DNA of 64,000 bases from Promerops cafer. Its lineage: Eukaryota > Chordata > Aves > Passeriformes > Nectariniidae. Location: the NCBI GenBank assembly GCA_013398275.1, contig VZSE01015197.1, positions 525,383 through 589,382 of the forward strand. Reading direction: 5' to 3'. The notes under the pieces were generated by a model. It saw only the letters and a list, made by a program, of their open reading frames with translations. It did no database searches and was not told the origin of the DNA. Positions 1 to 11,524 of the stretch are shown here, piece by piece; the first letter of the stretch is position 1; the number at the start of each line of letters is the position of its first letter. The position numbers were made by a program, and so were the translations under genes.

Positions 1-3000
1 ACAGCAAAGCAAACTGGACTTAAAGTGAAGCTAGGCACCAAAATCATAATTTTCAAAAATCCCAGACAAGTCTGAATACAGTTTTCTCTAGTAAAAGTAA
101 CAGCAGCAGAAGGACTTTCCTGATGTACTCTCACAATATTAACATTTACGGAGGTATCTATAGTTATTTATTACTGATTAATCAGCTAAGAAGACCTGTT
201 GCTATTCCCCCTGTGTGGTTTAGCCCTCATAGAGTTGCACTGTGTGGCTAGAGATGTAGTTAACAAAAATATGTATATTGTAAAGTTTTACCATTATTAA
301 GAGATTGGAGATGCCCAGACTTACTCTGTAAAGACAACAGAATACACAGAAACTTCATAAGGGTCCTAGTTGACATGTTTTCTGTGCTGTACACTTTGAA
401 GAATTCAGTTTCCCAGCTTTTCCTCCAGTGGAAATCCTCCAATAATTTTTTACTTTTTCCATGCACAGAGGCAGAACACAGATGGAATCATTCTGTCTTG
501 TCTTGTACTTCGAGTATAAAGTAGTTTTTATGACTCTTCAGAAGGAAGAGTCTTTGGAATATATATAAAGCAATACCTTTCCACCAACAGAAACATAGCT
601 AGGGGAAAATCACAGCTTTAGCAAAGCAGAATTTTTATTTAAATTAGTGTTAGTATTGAACTTAGAAGCATGTACTACCTCTATTCAAAGAAAATACCCC
701 CAAGACTCCAATGCTAACCCTTCCACTTGCAGTAAACAAACTAAAACTAATATTTTCTTTGCATGCTACTAAATACAATATGTATCATATAGAGTTTATA
801 CAAATTGCTCAGAACAGCTGAATAAACTTCTAATATTCACTTCCTAGATGATAGTGCTTATGATTACACTGCCTACTTTCTCATTAGAAGAGGAATATTT
901 AAAGTGCTTATCCAACATCTGTTAAGATTAAAAAAACAATTAAATGGCTGCTAATTCTATTTTTTTTTCTGATTTCTATTTTTTTCTGATAAATCTTGAA
1001 ATTACAGAATGAAGTATATGAATGAAAATTAATATTTCAATACTCTATTATGAAAAATATTCTGAAGTCTCAAAGTTTGTGAGATTTCATATTGTCTAAT
1101 ATATTCCGAAACCATGGCAGCTGCCAGAACCCAACTAGCTTGGTGCTTATACACCAGAGTAACTGATTTGATTAAATGGATTTTTCCATATCCAGTCTAT
1201 ACGTTTTTATCTTCCAGCACATTTTTGGTATACATGTACCAAACAGGTAACAGAAAAATAGCATCTTGACAGTAGAAATGAAAGCAGTAGTCTTAAAACA
1301 AGTTCTTTTTGGCCACCATGTGGAGAAGTGTTAAAAATCATAAACTCCAGCTGGAGAAAAATGTGCACATTTTATTTTCCACAAGTGTAAAAGCATGTAC
1401 TCTAAAAGACATTCAAATTAATATGAATTGTAAATGAATTTTTTATTTATAACTACTGAGGAGAAAATAAAGGAGATTGGGGGAGGAGGGGCTTGTTTTT
1501 CAATGTAAGCATTTTGAACAGTCATCCTAAATTTAAATATATTACAATGCTTCAAAATTTATGAACACATTTCACACATTTCATTCTGCGTGAAATGAAA
1601 GCTTTTATTTTTATTGAGTATATTACTCTCCCCTTACTTAAGATATATAAAGCACAGGTGCTTGTATGAAGTAATTTCCCCAGGTTCTTTTGTCTAATCA
1701 CTTTTAGAGCATAACCATTTTGGCTTGTTCTGCATTAGGATGATACAAACCAGACTAGGCTCCTCTGATTCATAACAGTAAAAGTAGTTTTTCATTACCA
1801 GATCCATAGCTGTACCTCTGCCAAGTAGACATCCTTGTAACCAGAGAGAAATAAAAAAACAACCTAGAAATTCTCTCCCAACTCTGAAATTCTGGGGGAA
1901 ATTCAAGAGGTTCTGGTCTTCAAAATAACCAGAGACAGCCTTGTCTCCCTCTGGCAGACCATATAAATAGATACTGTTTAATGGGTAGATTTTGTTTCTG
2001 TTAATAAACAAGAGAGTTTAAAAACAGAAGAACAGGACAATATTCTTTCTTTGCTGACAGCAGTGGTAAAGTTCAAGTAAATGTAACCAGAATTTCATGC
2101 TCCAGGTGTATCATTTGATGTATCTTAAACTTTAATTCTGGACTCAGAACTTCATAGAATGAATTAGACATCTATTCAGAGCTTCAGCAGTTTAATGGAC
2201 ATCCACAAAGAAGTCTTTCAGACATCTTATTCAGAACATGGATTAAAGAACTCAGTATTTACCTCTGCTCTGGCACAGAGCACATTTATAGTGCTGAGAA
2301 AATAAACGAGCATTTTTCTCACTTCTCTTCATAGGCTCATCTTCTTTCCCTCTGTCGTAGTCCTGATGTTGGCCAACACTGATTCCAGATCACTCAAGAG
2401 GACCTGAAGGACAGGCCACCCCTCCTTTGCTTCAGCACTGGGAACTGCAGCATCACAAGTGTAGATGAGATGAGGTTGCTCATCCAGTTGTAATCTAACA
2501 CACACACACGTAAAATGGCCATATTCCTATATTTTGTGTATATTAATACATATATAAAGCTTTCAGTAGGCTCACCTAGTTCACTCAGCCAGTAGAGTGT
2601 GGCAGGAGATAACAAACAGCTAGGCTGCAAGAAATGAACCTCTTCTTTCTGTCACAATGAGATCTCATACAAAGATTAGCATCAGCTTGGGAGCCACATA
2701 CAATAAATAGTAAACATTCCACTTCTAGCACTGTACTACCCTTCTTTCACACTTGGAGAGGTGTTCCCCTCACCAACCATGAAGTACCACTACTTTGAAG
2801 AAAAATGGAATGCACAAACAAAGAATAGAAGAAAAAAAAAATCAGGAGTCAAATAAAGTATATTTGAATTCATACTATTTGTTTTCTCCCTCTTAAAGTC
2901 TTTTCTGTAATGGTCCCTGCAGGGACACATGCAACTAAAACTAAAATTGTACTAAAAGTATAATAACTTACAAATACTTCCAGCTTGATACCAAATTTCT

Positions 3001-3411
3001 GTTATAATCTTGGATATAGCTTTCATTTTCTCCCAACAAGGAGCAATCTGTGCCACCAAAAATACTTTAATCAGAAGTATTTTAATATCAAGTAAAATAT
3101 TTCCTTTGCTGCTTTAAAATTAGAAATTGAAAAAGTTATCTTTTTTACCTCATAGTGTTGCTTGCCCTATTATTAGAACGAGAGAACTAATACAGAGTCA
3201 TATGTGCATGATGAAATCAGAGACATTTTAGGATTCAATCACTCCCTAGCAGATAAGAACTTGCTGCTTTGAGCTTATTGCTTGACAACAGGAGATGAAA
3301 TTGCTGCTTATAACTACTTAAAATGCTAACACAAAGAGTGCAAGCCTGTTGTAAACCTAATGAGGTTTCAATACCTGATGTTCATAGGTGGTGCCTCAGA
3401 AACCAAATGAA
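1..3411. other. Unique AT-rich DNA, no recognised gene
   Basis: This is AT-rich non-coding sequence with no repeat that I recognise. Short homopolymer runs and a brief CA run near 2500 are the only simple-sequence features. Two minus-strand ORFs (about 260-466 and 1694-2011) have AG/GT dinucleotides in positions that could act as splice sites. They are discussed under findings because the evidence is weak. Intergenic or intronic status cannot be decided from sequence alone. Confidence 0.6.
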
Positions 3412-3535
3412 TGGTAAACAAACAAACAAACAAAAAACAACCAAACAAAAACAAAAATCCAAAATGAACAAACAAACAAAACCACAAAAAAACACACACC
3501 AAAAAACTCAGCACCACAAAAGAAACCCACAAAGA
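3412..3535. repeat. (CAAA)n-like low-complexity tract
   Basis: About 120 bases of imperfect CAAA and CAAAA units interrupted by CC and AC, with almost no T on the plus strand. This is typical simple sequence grown from an A-rich seed. The ORF that runs through it (K, Q and T rich) is a by-product of the composition. Confidence 0.85.
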
Positions 3536-4036
3536 AACATAAAATATTTCAACAGTATGTTGACATGTGGCAAAAACGGGTAATAAATTTCAGGATTCAG
3601 TGTGCATTTTTTTTGTACGTGTGAATGTATACAATTAACCAAAAAAAACCCAGTACAAAATGTCTCAAATCAAAATTAAGAATTCTACTTTTTTTGTGGT
3701 ATTTGTTAAAGAGTTTGAAGTCCAGTGACCTCTATTATTAAAATTCTGTGGGATAAGGTGGTGTTCTGATCCATTTTCAATTGTATTCAGTGGATCTTTA
3801 AATGGTAGCCAGCTGGGATTGACTTTGCAAGTGATGTCTTTTCATAGTAAAATCCTCTGAATACTGTCAATCTCTTACACCGGTTAATTTTTTTATAGTA
3901 TTTAGCCTTGCTGCCAGTACTAAAGTTCCAGAGAAAGTGGGAATTCTGTTGTTCAGAAAACTAGGTTCAACTAAAATGCACCCTGTAACATATCTGTAAT
4001 ATGCTGTTGCATATTTACATTTTATTTAAGCCTTAC

Positions 4037-4215
4037 TTTTTTTTTTCACCATTAAGGGTTTTTTTCCTATAATTACAGAGTTGGATAACTCTAAGAAACT
4101 CTGGTATAGCTGATGAAATTCTAAAGCCTCTCTCTTTTCCAATGCTTTTCAAAGCCATAAATGCAAAACACAATTTAAATGTGACATCTGGTAGAGTTAT
4201 TAAATGTAGCAGCTG
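4037..4215 (-). CDS. Candidate internal exon, unidentified protein (weak)
   Basis: Read on the minus strand, this 179-base segment is open throughout. It is preceded by a good acceptor (a T-rich run ending TTTCCTCAG) and followed by a good donor (GTAAGG). The predicted peptide of about 59 residues starts QLLHLITLPDVTF and ends in a lysine run. It matches no family I recognise. Its length is normal for an internal vertebrate exon, and it leaves a two-base overhang at the 3' end. Chance ORFs of this size are common in AT-rich DNA and GT/AG pairs are frequent, so this stays speculative. RNA evidence would decide. Confidence 0.15.
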
Positions 4216-5823
4216 CTGAGGAAACATAAAAGGATTCTTCTTTTAAATAGAAAACAAGCTGACATTTTACAAACATTTATTCACCATTTCAGCTATTGCT
4301 ATACATTAGAGAAGACTAAAATAATCAGTAAGAATTTGAATGATCTGCAAAACAAAAGTATCTACTAAATTACAAAGACAGCAGATGTTTCAGCATTTAT
4401 TTTTCTTTAAGCCCTCTACTTTCATACATTTCCAGGTCAAATATTCATTACATATATCTTTTTTCTCCTATTAATTTTCAACTGCATATTTCGCTCCGTA
4501 GCACACATGACATTTTGCTAACTTATCCTCAAACCATGTCTCAGCCAGATCACAGAGACTCAATATAATTACTGTGCTATTATAACAGTTTTTCTTTGAT
4601 TCCCCCCACCTCTTTATCTAAGTAGTAGCTCCTTGAACTTCAGGTGTCTGATTTGCATGATCACAGCAGTCTTTGTTGTGAACCCATTATTACTTTTACT
4701 GCATATCTTTAACCAGGCATGCCTAATTGGTGTGGAATAAAGCCTTTTCACTACCCGAATATATCAGACATCATTTTACAACTAGCATATGCTAGCATAT
4801 GGTATGTGCAGTTTGGTTTCAGACACAGTCAAAACAGAAGACTACCAATAAACTAACCTAGCCCTCTTTACACAGAAATTATCTTTTTAAAATTATGCCT
4901 CTTGACTTCACATTAGAAACCCCTATCCTCAGAGAAAAATTTTCCTCTCAGGAGGGAGTGGAGTTATTTTGGTCGGATGTTTTTCCTTTGGTTTTTTTCC
5001 TAGGGTCTTGAATTTGCCCTCAGTTTTATTGTACTTTCCTTTCCTTACGAAGTTTTTTATTTCTAATTTTACTTGTCCAATATTCATTTAAGGTTTTGGA
5101 AAGACAAAAGAAAATACATAAAACCTATATTAAGAAAGAAAGAAATGCAAAAACAAAGAATGAATGGTGAATTCCTTTTTTCAAAGGAAATTGTGATTGA
5201 TTTGAGAAGAATGATATCTTGCTCACCTTAGTCTGAGAACTCATTCTCTAACAATTTCTTTCAAACTAATGATGAACATGTTCTTATTGATGCTATACAG
5301 TACCCAATGAGTCACAGTCTATTCAGTTCTAAAGGGCCCCCAATAATAAAGCTAATAGAAATATCAAACAGAAATAATGTGACTTAAGATGGTTGCTGGT
5401 AGTGCAGTGATTGGCTTACAGCTGCTCTCAATTCTGGAACATAACAAAGACAAAAAAAAAAGGAAACCAGGATTACACAGTGGTTTGTGGGGTTTCTTTG
5501 TGGTTTTTGTTTTGTTTTTGGTTTTATTTGTTTGTTTGGTTGGATTTTTTAATAAAAATTGAAGTTAGATGTAGATGTAACAATGGATAGAGCTTGGACT
5601 ACCTGGGACAAAAAAGTCTACAAAAAGAAGAAAAAAGAAATTAAAAGAAACCCCATCTAGAATGTTCAAAGCATCAGACTCCATTGACACTCTTCTTTGG
5701 AAAGATTAAGTGTATTTTATATTCATTCCCAAGTATTAATATTAATTCACATGCTAGTAATTTCCTTTACTTAGAAGTCCAAGGCCTCAATTCCAGCTGT
5801 AAGGTCTGTTTTTCATAGCAGAC
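4216..5823. other. Unique AT-rich DNA
   Basis: No gene or transposon recognised. It contains a perfect 16-base palindrome at 4786-4801 (CATATGCTAGCATATG, part of a 10-base unit repeated twice) and a G/T-rich tract near 5480-5550. Confidence 0.6.
5478..5552. repeat. (TTTG)n-like low-complexity tract
   Basis: Imperfect G/T-rich sequence (GGTTT, TTTTG, TTTG units), the complement of the CAAA-type tracts elsewhere in the window. It has no coding sense. Confidence 0.8.
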
Positions 5824-6193
5824 ATAGAATCATAGAATGGCCTGGGCTGGAAAGGACTTTAAAGATCACCTGGATCTGAAGATCCAACCCTTCTGCCATG
5901 GGCAGGGACACCTTCCTCTTCATCAGATTATTCAGAGCTCCATCCAAGACGTCCTTGAACACTTCAAGGGATGGGGGACTCACAGCTTCTCTGGGCAACC
6001 TGTTCCAGTGCCTCATGGTAAAGAATTTCTTCCTAATATCTAACCAAAACCTATTCTCAGTTTGCAGCCATTCCCGCTTATCCTGTCACTACATGCTCTT
6101 GTAAAAAACGTCTCTTCAGCTGTCTTGTAGGCTCCCTTCAGGTACTAAAAGGCTGAAATTAGGTAATTCTGGAGTCTCCTCATTTCCAGACTG
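5824..6193 (-). mobile_element. CR1 LINE, 3' end, about 370 bp, minus orientation
   Basis: The plus strand opens with the reverse complement of the CR1 terminal octamer (CATAGAATCATAGAATGG). It then runs through the familiar CR1 3' region: GGGCAGGGACACCTTCC, CTTGAACACTTC, TCTCTGGGCAACCTGTTCC and AAGAATTTCTTCC. This is the usual 5'-truncated bird CR1 and covers only the tail of ORF2 plus the 3' UTR. Internal stops and small indels show that it is old and inactive. CR1 copies carry no poly(A) tail and seldom a clear target duplication, and none is seen here. The short ORFs crossing it on both strands are shadows of the element. Confidence 0.95.
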
Positions 6194-7194
6194 ACATTTT
6201 CTTTCACATGTGCAAAAGAAAAACTTTATTGAGTCCTGTGAGCACGGAATAACTCAAGCTGTTACATTAACTTACAGTTCTAGGAAAAAGCTGATTTGGC
6301 AACCACTCCCCAACACTCACTCCCATTTCTTTTCTTGCCTTCAGCCAATCTCTTCTTAACTGTGCCAATGTAACTATTTATTGAGGTGGCTTCACTAGAA
6401 ACTGAACCATTAAAATACTCATGGTTATAAGTCATTCACGTCACATCAGTCAGGAATCCTATTTTAAAATCTGTTAAATTTAAACTTTTAAATCTTTTCT
6501 CTGCTGACTCAGACACAGCTTTCAACAGCGTTCATGTGAAAGATGGGCCAGCCATCTCCCTGCTGATCAATTAAATCAACGATCACGTGGTAGAAACAGG
6601 CTGTAATTTTACCAAGCTTTAGGGGATGAAAGGAAACCTTTCAGTTCCCACAGACATATCTTGTATGCCCAGACCTAGAAGAATCTTAATTGTGGAGCAA
6701 AAACTCAGTTAGGCTTGGATGTTTAGTTCTGAAATATATTTATTCTGATGCTTCAGACACTCAAAACCTTTAAAATGCTGACATTTTTAATCATTAAACT
6801 TTCTTGCATGATTAAATGCTTCCATTATAAATTTCTCTATGCCTGTTTACACTTACAAGCGTCTTAACTGGATTTTATAGCAAGAGTCATACTCTTATTT
6901 GCCATTTATGTCAAAGAAATAACTAAGTCTCATAGAAGTTACATGTCCAAGAAATCCCACACTATACTATTTCAGTCATCCAGGAAAGTTTTAGGGTCAT
7001 AACATTAAAACCCCAACCTAGAAAATTTCTCTTTTGCTATAATTGAACTGCCTGAAATTTATTTTTTTGACTTAGAAATTATTAAAAACAAACAAACAAA
7101 AAACCCTTGGATAATACTTGAAGCAAATCTAGTGTAATAGTGCTTTGTATTAGTTTAATTTTACTGTGCTGGAATGCCACAGAAAGGGATTTGT
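6194..7194. other. Unique AT-rich DNA
   Basis: No gene, repeat family or strong regulatory signal recognised. A short CAAA run lies near 7089. Confidence 0.6.
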
Positions 7195-7200
7195 TTTATT
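7195..7200 (-). promoter_or_regulatory. Possible polyadenylation signal AATAAA
   Basis: On the minus strand AATAAA lies about 150 bases downstream of the stop codon of the small ORF at 7349-7489. It is a plausible 3' end for that candidate exon, but AATAAA is frequent by chance in DNA this AT-rich. Confidence 0.2.
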
Positions 7201-7348
7201 ACAAGATAATTGAAAACTGTAGCAAAGCACAGGCATTTCATACACAGTGAATTTTACCAAACCATAGAACTTATGACCAGATTTCTGTTTCCATCCTGCT
7301 ATATTCTTTAGCCAAGATATGCCAGTTTAAAATGTATTTTTTCTCCTT

Positions 7349-7489
7349 TCATTGTTCCTCTCCTTGAAGCAGTGCTTTAAACAAGTTATCATATTCTACA
7401 GCTGAGGTTACCCCAGGATGATACTGAAGACTGTGCTGACCAATGTAGTCCCGGTGTTTCTCTGCATCCCCTTTCAACAGACCTTGCAT
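7349..7489 (-). CDS. Candidate terminal exon or small ORF, unidentified protein
   Basis: A 46-codon minus-strand ORF starting with ATG and ending in TGA. The open frame extends another five codons upstream, to about 7504, where an AG acceptor (ending CATAACAG) is possible. The peptide contains KHRDYIGQHSLQYHPG and ends LQGEEQ. It stands out because its GC content, CpG use and residue mix (D, E, H, G, Q, Y) are unlike the K/I/N/F-rich chance ORFs around it. An AATAAA follows on the same strand. I do not recognise the protein. It could be the last coding exon of a minus-strand gene, a fragment of a processed pseudogene, or chance. An alternative donor (GGG then GTAACC) lies inside the frame. 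Confidence 0.3.
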   Translation of the reverse strand: MQGLLKGDAEKHRDYIGQHSLQYHPGVTSAVEYDNLFKALLQGEEQ

Positions 7490-7504
7490 TACATTTATGT
7501 GACT

Positions 7505-9470
7505 CTGTTATGCTCTTTGGGGCAAAGATAATTTTTTCATTACAGAAGTGAACAATTGTTAACAGAAGGGAAATCCCAAAGTTCTAATACCCTGAAATTA
7601 AAAGGAAGCCAACAGTCATGTTGATTATGATGAAGAATTGCTGGATGGGGTTTGAAATCACTGCATTTACCACAAACCTACTTCTGGAGTTGTGAAATTT
7701 CTGCTGTATGGATTTATACACTTCTCTTAATCTCTCTGAATTAATGTAAATCTGAATAAAATCTAGGGTCTTCTAATTTCTATATAAAGGAAGAATTAAG
7801 TAGGATATTAGAAGACATCTTTTAGATTTCCTTATCCCTGAAAATAATATTTTGTAATGCTTTAGATAAAACTTTTAAATAATTAAGAATTCTTAACCAA
7901 ATTGAGAGGATCAAAAGTTCCATTTTTCAAAGAGCTTCCTGTATCAAAGTTGTTCCATTGTTCTAATTTTGAAAAAAAATAAAGTTATTAAAATCTTTGT
8001 GCTGGAAGATACATTTAAAAAATCTTCAGTGAATAAAACATGTCATTTTACATACTTGTAAAATGATCTTTTTTTGCAGCTGCCAAAAATAATTTCAAAT
8101 GGAAAATCAAAATCTTTAAATTAAGTTACGCAGTTTCTTCAAATAGATACCTCAGCAAAATATAATCTAATTTGTTAAGAATGAACTTTTTGTATCAGCT
8201 GTTCTAACAGAAAGCTTTAAGATATTTAATAAAAATTTTCTATCAAATTTAAAGTGTTAGGCTTACATAGATATCTGCTGCATTCCTAATGTATCCTAAC
8301 TTTTCATTTTCAATCTTTTGCAGCTTTTATTAAAGCCTGTATAGTAACTATATAAAGACTATACAGGATTATCTAAAGGATTACACTAAATTTTGGGTTT
8401 ATACTTTTGAAAGAGAGATGACAATAAAACATAGTTTCCCAAAGTATTCAAATTAACCTTTAAGAATAGTCACAGAGATACCAAAAAAAGCAACCCCAGC
8501 CCCAACCCCCAAACTTGTTTTTCATTCAGACTCTTTAATTTTCAGAATGGTCCCCGCAGCCCTTTGTATCAACAGTGTGTTTGTGTTGGATATCTGTATA
8601 TCAAGTAATGGCAATAGTGGCAATGGATTCCTGCTTTTATGAAAACTGAAAATCATTCCAGTCAGATGCCTCTAAGCAAATCTAAGCAAAATTACTTCGG
8701 GGACCATCCATTCATATGAAAGTGATTTACAGCAGAAACCTTCCAATGAAGCAAGGAACTTCTGCACAGGAAAGTCACGAGTTGCAACAATACTTTACAG
8801 GCTTGAAACAAAACCAGTATGAAAAATCACTGGGGAGAAGTAAACATTTTTCTAAGGTACATAACTAGAGATTGAAATTTTTTCCTGTGAGAAAGAGGAG
8901 AAAACATAAAAAGAAGTGCTATAGAGGTCTCACCTACTAAATAAAATCTCTACACAGATTGATGCATCAACCTGAGAGTAATTGAGCATTTGTTTACTAA
9001 CATTTTTCTTTTTTCATAAAATGCACACTTCTCATATTTGAAGGTGGTCTCGCTCCCTAAATGGTCTCAGATAACAACAAGATGGCATGAAATTACTGGT
9101 ACTGCTTTGCAATATAAAGTATGAAGCATCATATTACACTTGTACAATTTACTGAATTTACTAAATTTACTAAGAGAGTACAGCAAAAGTAACATGTTCA
9201 TGAGGTAGAAAGTTCTCTCATGATTTGGGTGCCTGTTAAGCAGCTGTTTCTTTGAGTCTTCTCCTAACTTCAATGTTATATAATCTTAGCATATGTCTGT
9301 GTGCTGGGAAGATCATGGCCTGATTTTCCTTTCAAGGAGGAAACAAATATTGCAGTATTGAAATCTAAAGGTTTATACCATAAAACAAATATACTAATGA
9401 GAGTTATGGCATGATGAAATTAAGCACAGAGCCTTACTGAGAGTCATGCTAATACACCAGATTGTACAAA
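7505..9470. other. Unique AT-rich DNA with one hairpin
   Basis: No gene or transposon recognised. A perfect 10-base inverted repeat (8336-8345 and 8358-8367, CCTGTATAGT with its complement, 12-base loop) is the only clear structure. Confidence 0.6.
8336..8367. repeat. Perfect inverted repeat, 10-bp arms, 12-nt loop
   Basis: The arms CCTGTATAGT and ACTATACAGG are exactly complementary around an AT-rich loop. The stem is short. Nothing links it to a transposon end or a known RNA. Confidence 0.6.
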
Positions 9471-9900
9471 TATGCATGCAAGTAGATGTCACCGGATCAC
9501 TCAGGCTTTAGTGGAAAGTGCCCCCAAGTGTATCAACAAGCCTTTTCATTCTTCAATGTTCACCAAGTTTACCTTCTGGAGAATACTTCAGAAACTGTGG
9601 ATCGAGCTGGTATATCCCACAGGCTTGGGAAAGCTCCATGTCTCAGAGGGAGGCATTCTCTCCTTCTACTGCCAAGGGAAAGTCTAGGAAATGCAGTGCA
9701 ATCAGGAGAAGTGAGGACAGCTGCAGTTATCGTCTCCCTGCGGGACATTCAAATAAAACCCAGATGAAAAATCAGGAAGCCAACAGGGCAAAGAGGATCC
9801 AGGTGTGTTTGGTCCAGGCAAACAGCCTGACTGAACATCAGCTACTCACTTTGCCCATTGACCATTAAATTCTTTTTTCTACAGGCACACAGCTGAAGCA
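9471..9900. other. Higher-GC island of unknown origin
   Basis: About 430 bases with visibly higher GC than the flanks. All three plus-strand frames stay open for 70 to 116 codons in overlapping fashion, which reflects the composition more than selection. No retroviral or LINE motif was recognised. It may be an old unclassified repeat or a former exon. The base change relative to the surroundings is the only solid observation. Confidence 0.35.
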
Positions 9901-10252
9901 GAACAGTTAGAGAATATCCTCATTTGCAAGAGTCTCTAGACCTGTAGCTTGGGCAAAGTTAGAAGAGAAAATATATGTATATACAATTCCCCAGAGTAGG
10001 AAAATGACGTCTCCTAGTATCACTCCTAGTGAGAAAACAGAGTAAACATCATGGCGCCATTTTTTAAAGCAACTTCATAAAAACAATGCAATAATAAAGA
10101 AATGAGATCTTACCAGCTTTTTAGAGAAAGGGAGTGTATTTACAGGTAAATTTAAGCCTTTCATCCTTGTATTTAGTGGTGTACTGTGTTTTGTGAATTC
10201 TCTGACCTTTTTCTTCCACACCAAACTATTCAATTAAGGCAAACCCAGGACA
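9901..10252. other. Unique AT-rich DNA
   Basis: Nothing recognised. The sequence falls back to the AT-rich background just before the LTR begins. Confidence 0.55.
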
Positions 10253-10985
10253 CATAGCAAGGTTTTGGTAGCCTGGGGGCTATAGGGGTGGCTTCTGTGA
10301 GAAGGTGCCAGAAACTTCCTCCATGCCCAGCAGAGTCAGTGCCTGCTGCTCAAAGACAGACATGTCTGGAAGGCTGGAAGGCCAAGGCTGATTTAATAAG
10401 AAATTATGGTAATGTCTCTGTGATAACATATTTAAGAAGGAAAAGAAAAAAAATTTAAAAAGGTATTGCACAGATGTAATTGCACCCAGAGAAGAGCAGG
10501 GTGAGAATATGTGGCAGAAATAACTCTGCAGACACCAAGGTCACTGGAGAAAGAGGGGGAGGAGGTGCTCCAGGCACTGGAGCAGAGGTTCCCCTGCAGC
10601 CCGTGGTGCAGCCCATGGTGAGGCAGCTGTGCCCCTGCAGCCCATGGAGGACCACTGGAATGCAGAGATCCACCTGAAGCCCATGGAGGAGCCCCACACT
10701 GAAGCAGGTGGATGCCTGAGAGGAGGCTGTGATCCCACGGAAGGCCTGTGCTGGAGCAGGCTCCTGGCAGGGATCTGCAGATCCATGGAGAGAGGAACCT
10801 ACACCGGAGCAGGTTTCCAGGTAAGAATTGTCACCCTATAGAGGACCACATTGGGGCAGCCTGAAAGGCTGAACCTTGTGGAAGAGTGACCCACATTGCA
10901 GTAGTTTGTGTTGTCTGTGGGATGGACTCACATTGAAACAATTCATGGAGAACCGTTATAAAATGTCTTCCTTGTCCTACTAAAG
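10253..10985 (+). mobile_element. Avian ERV solo LTR family A, 3'-truncated copy, plus orientation
   Basis: The copy opens at an LTR-start-like AGCAAGGTTTTGGTAGC, followed by GGGGTGGCTTCTGTGAGAAGG. It continues into the GC-rich, imperfectly repetitive body in which blocks like CTGCAGCCCATGGAGG, GGAGCAGG and CACACTGAAGCAGG recur. From memory this matches a roughly 1.2-kb LTR common in neoavian genomes. A TATA-like ATATTTAAG lies at about 10428-10436, in the expected promoter place. The similarity fades near 10985, so the 3' part is missing. No retroviral gene lies beside it. ORFs on both strands here are artefacts of the G/C-rich blocks. Related copies lie at 13565-14260 and 45456-46512, both on the minus strand. 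Confidence 0.85.
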
Positions 10986-11524
10986 AATTAATTAAGGAAA
11001 GATGGGATATACATTGCCTTGTCAATTTGAAATTTGAAAATTTTCTCATACTTTGGGAGATGAAATCAATACATGGTTCTGAAAGTAGATATCTCTCTAT
11101 TAAAGTAATTACAACAACATAAATTGGCAAAGATTTGCTGTACAGATGAAAAATTCTTTGTGTATCATTGCAACTTCGTTAGGAAGTGCCTCAAACTTGT
11201 TATGGTTAATATTAGCAGAATTATTAGAAATGTAGAAATACTATAAATCCCAGAAATATTTAGAAAGCGACCATCAGGATAAACTGAGACTTCATCTGTT
11301 CCAAACTCTAACTCCTTTTCCGCCAGAAAACTCAGTCAGATATTAAGAGACTAAAGCAATATAGGGAATAGTGTGATCCTGCAGATCATTGACTCAATAG
11401 ATAAGGGGATATATCAAGCTGTGACTATTTCAGGCCCTATTATTAAAACAATGAGTATGTCATCAGTTACAGTTATGTTTTATCCTGTCTTCATCTGATC
11501 CCTGACATATAGCACAGTTGAAAG
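10986..11524. other. Unique AT-rich DNA between two LTRs
   Basis: About 540 bases of AT-rich sequence with nothing recognised. It separates the truncated LTR family A copy from the solo LTR of family B. Confidence 0.55.
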
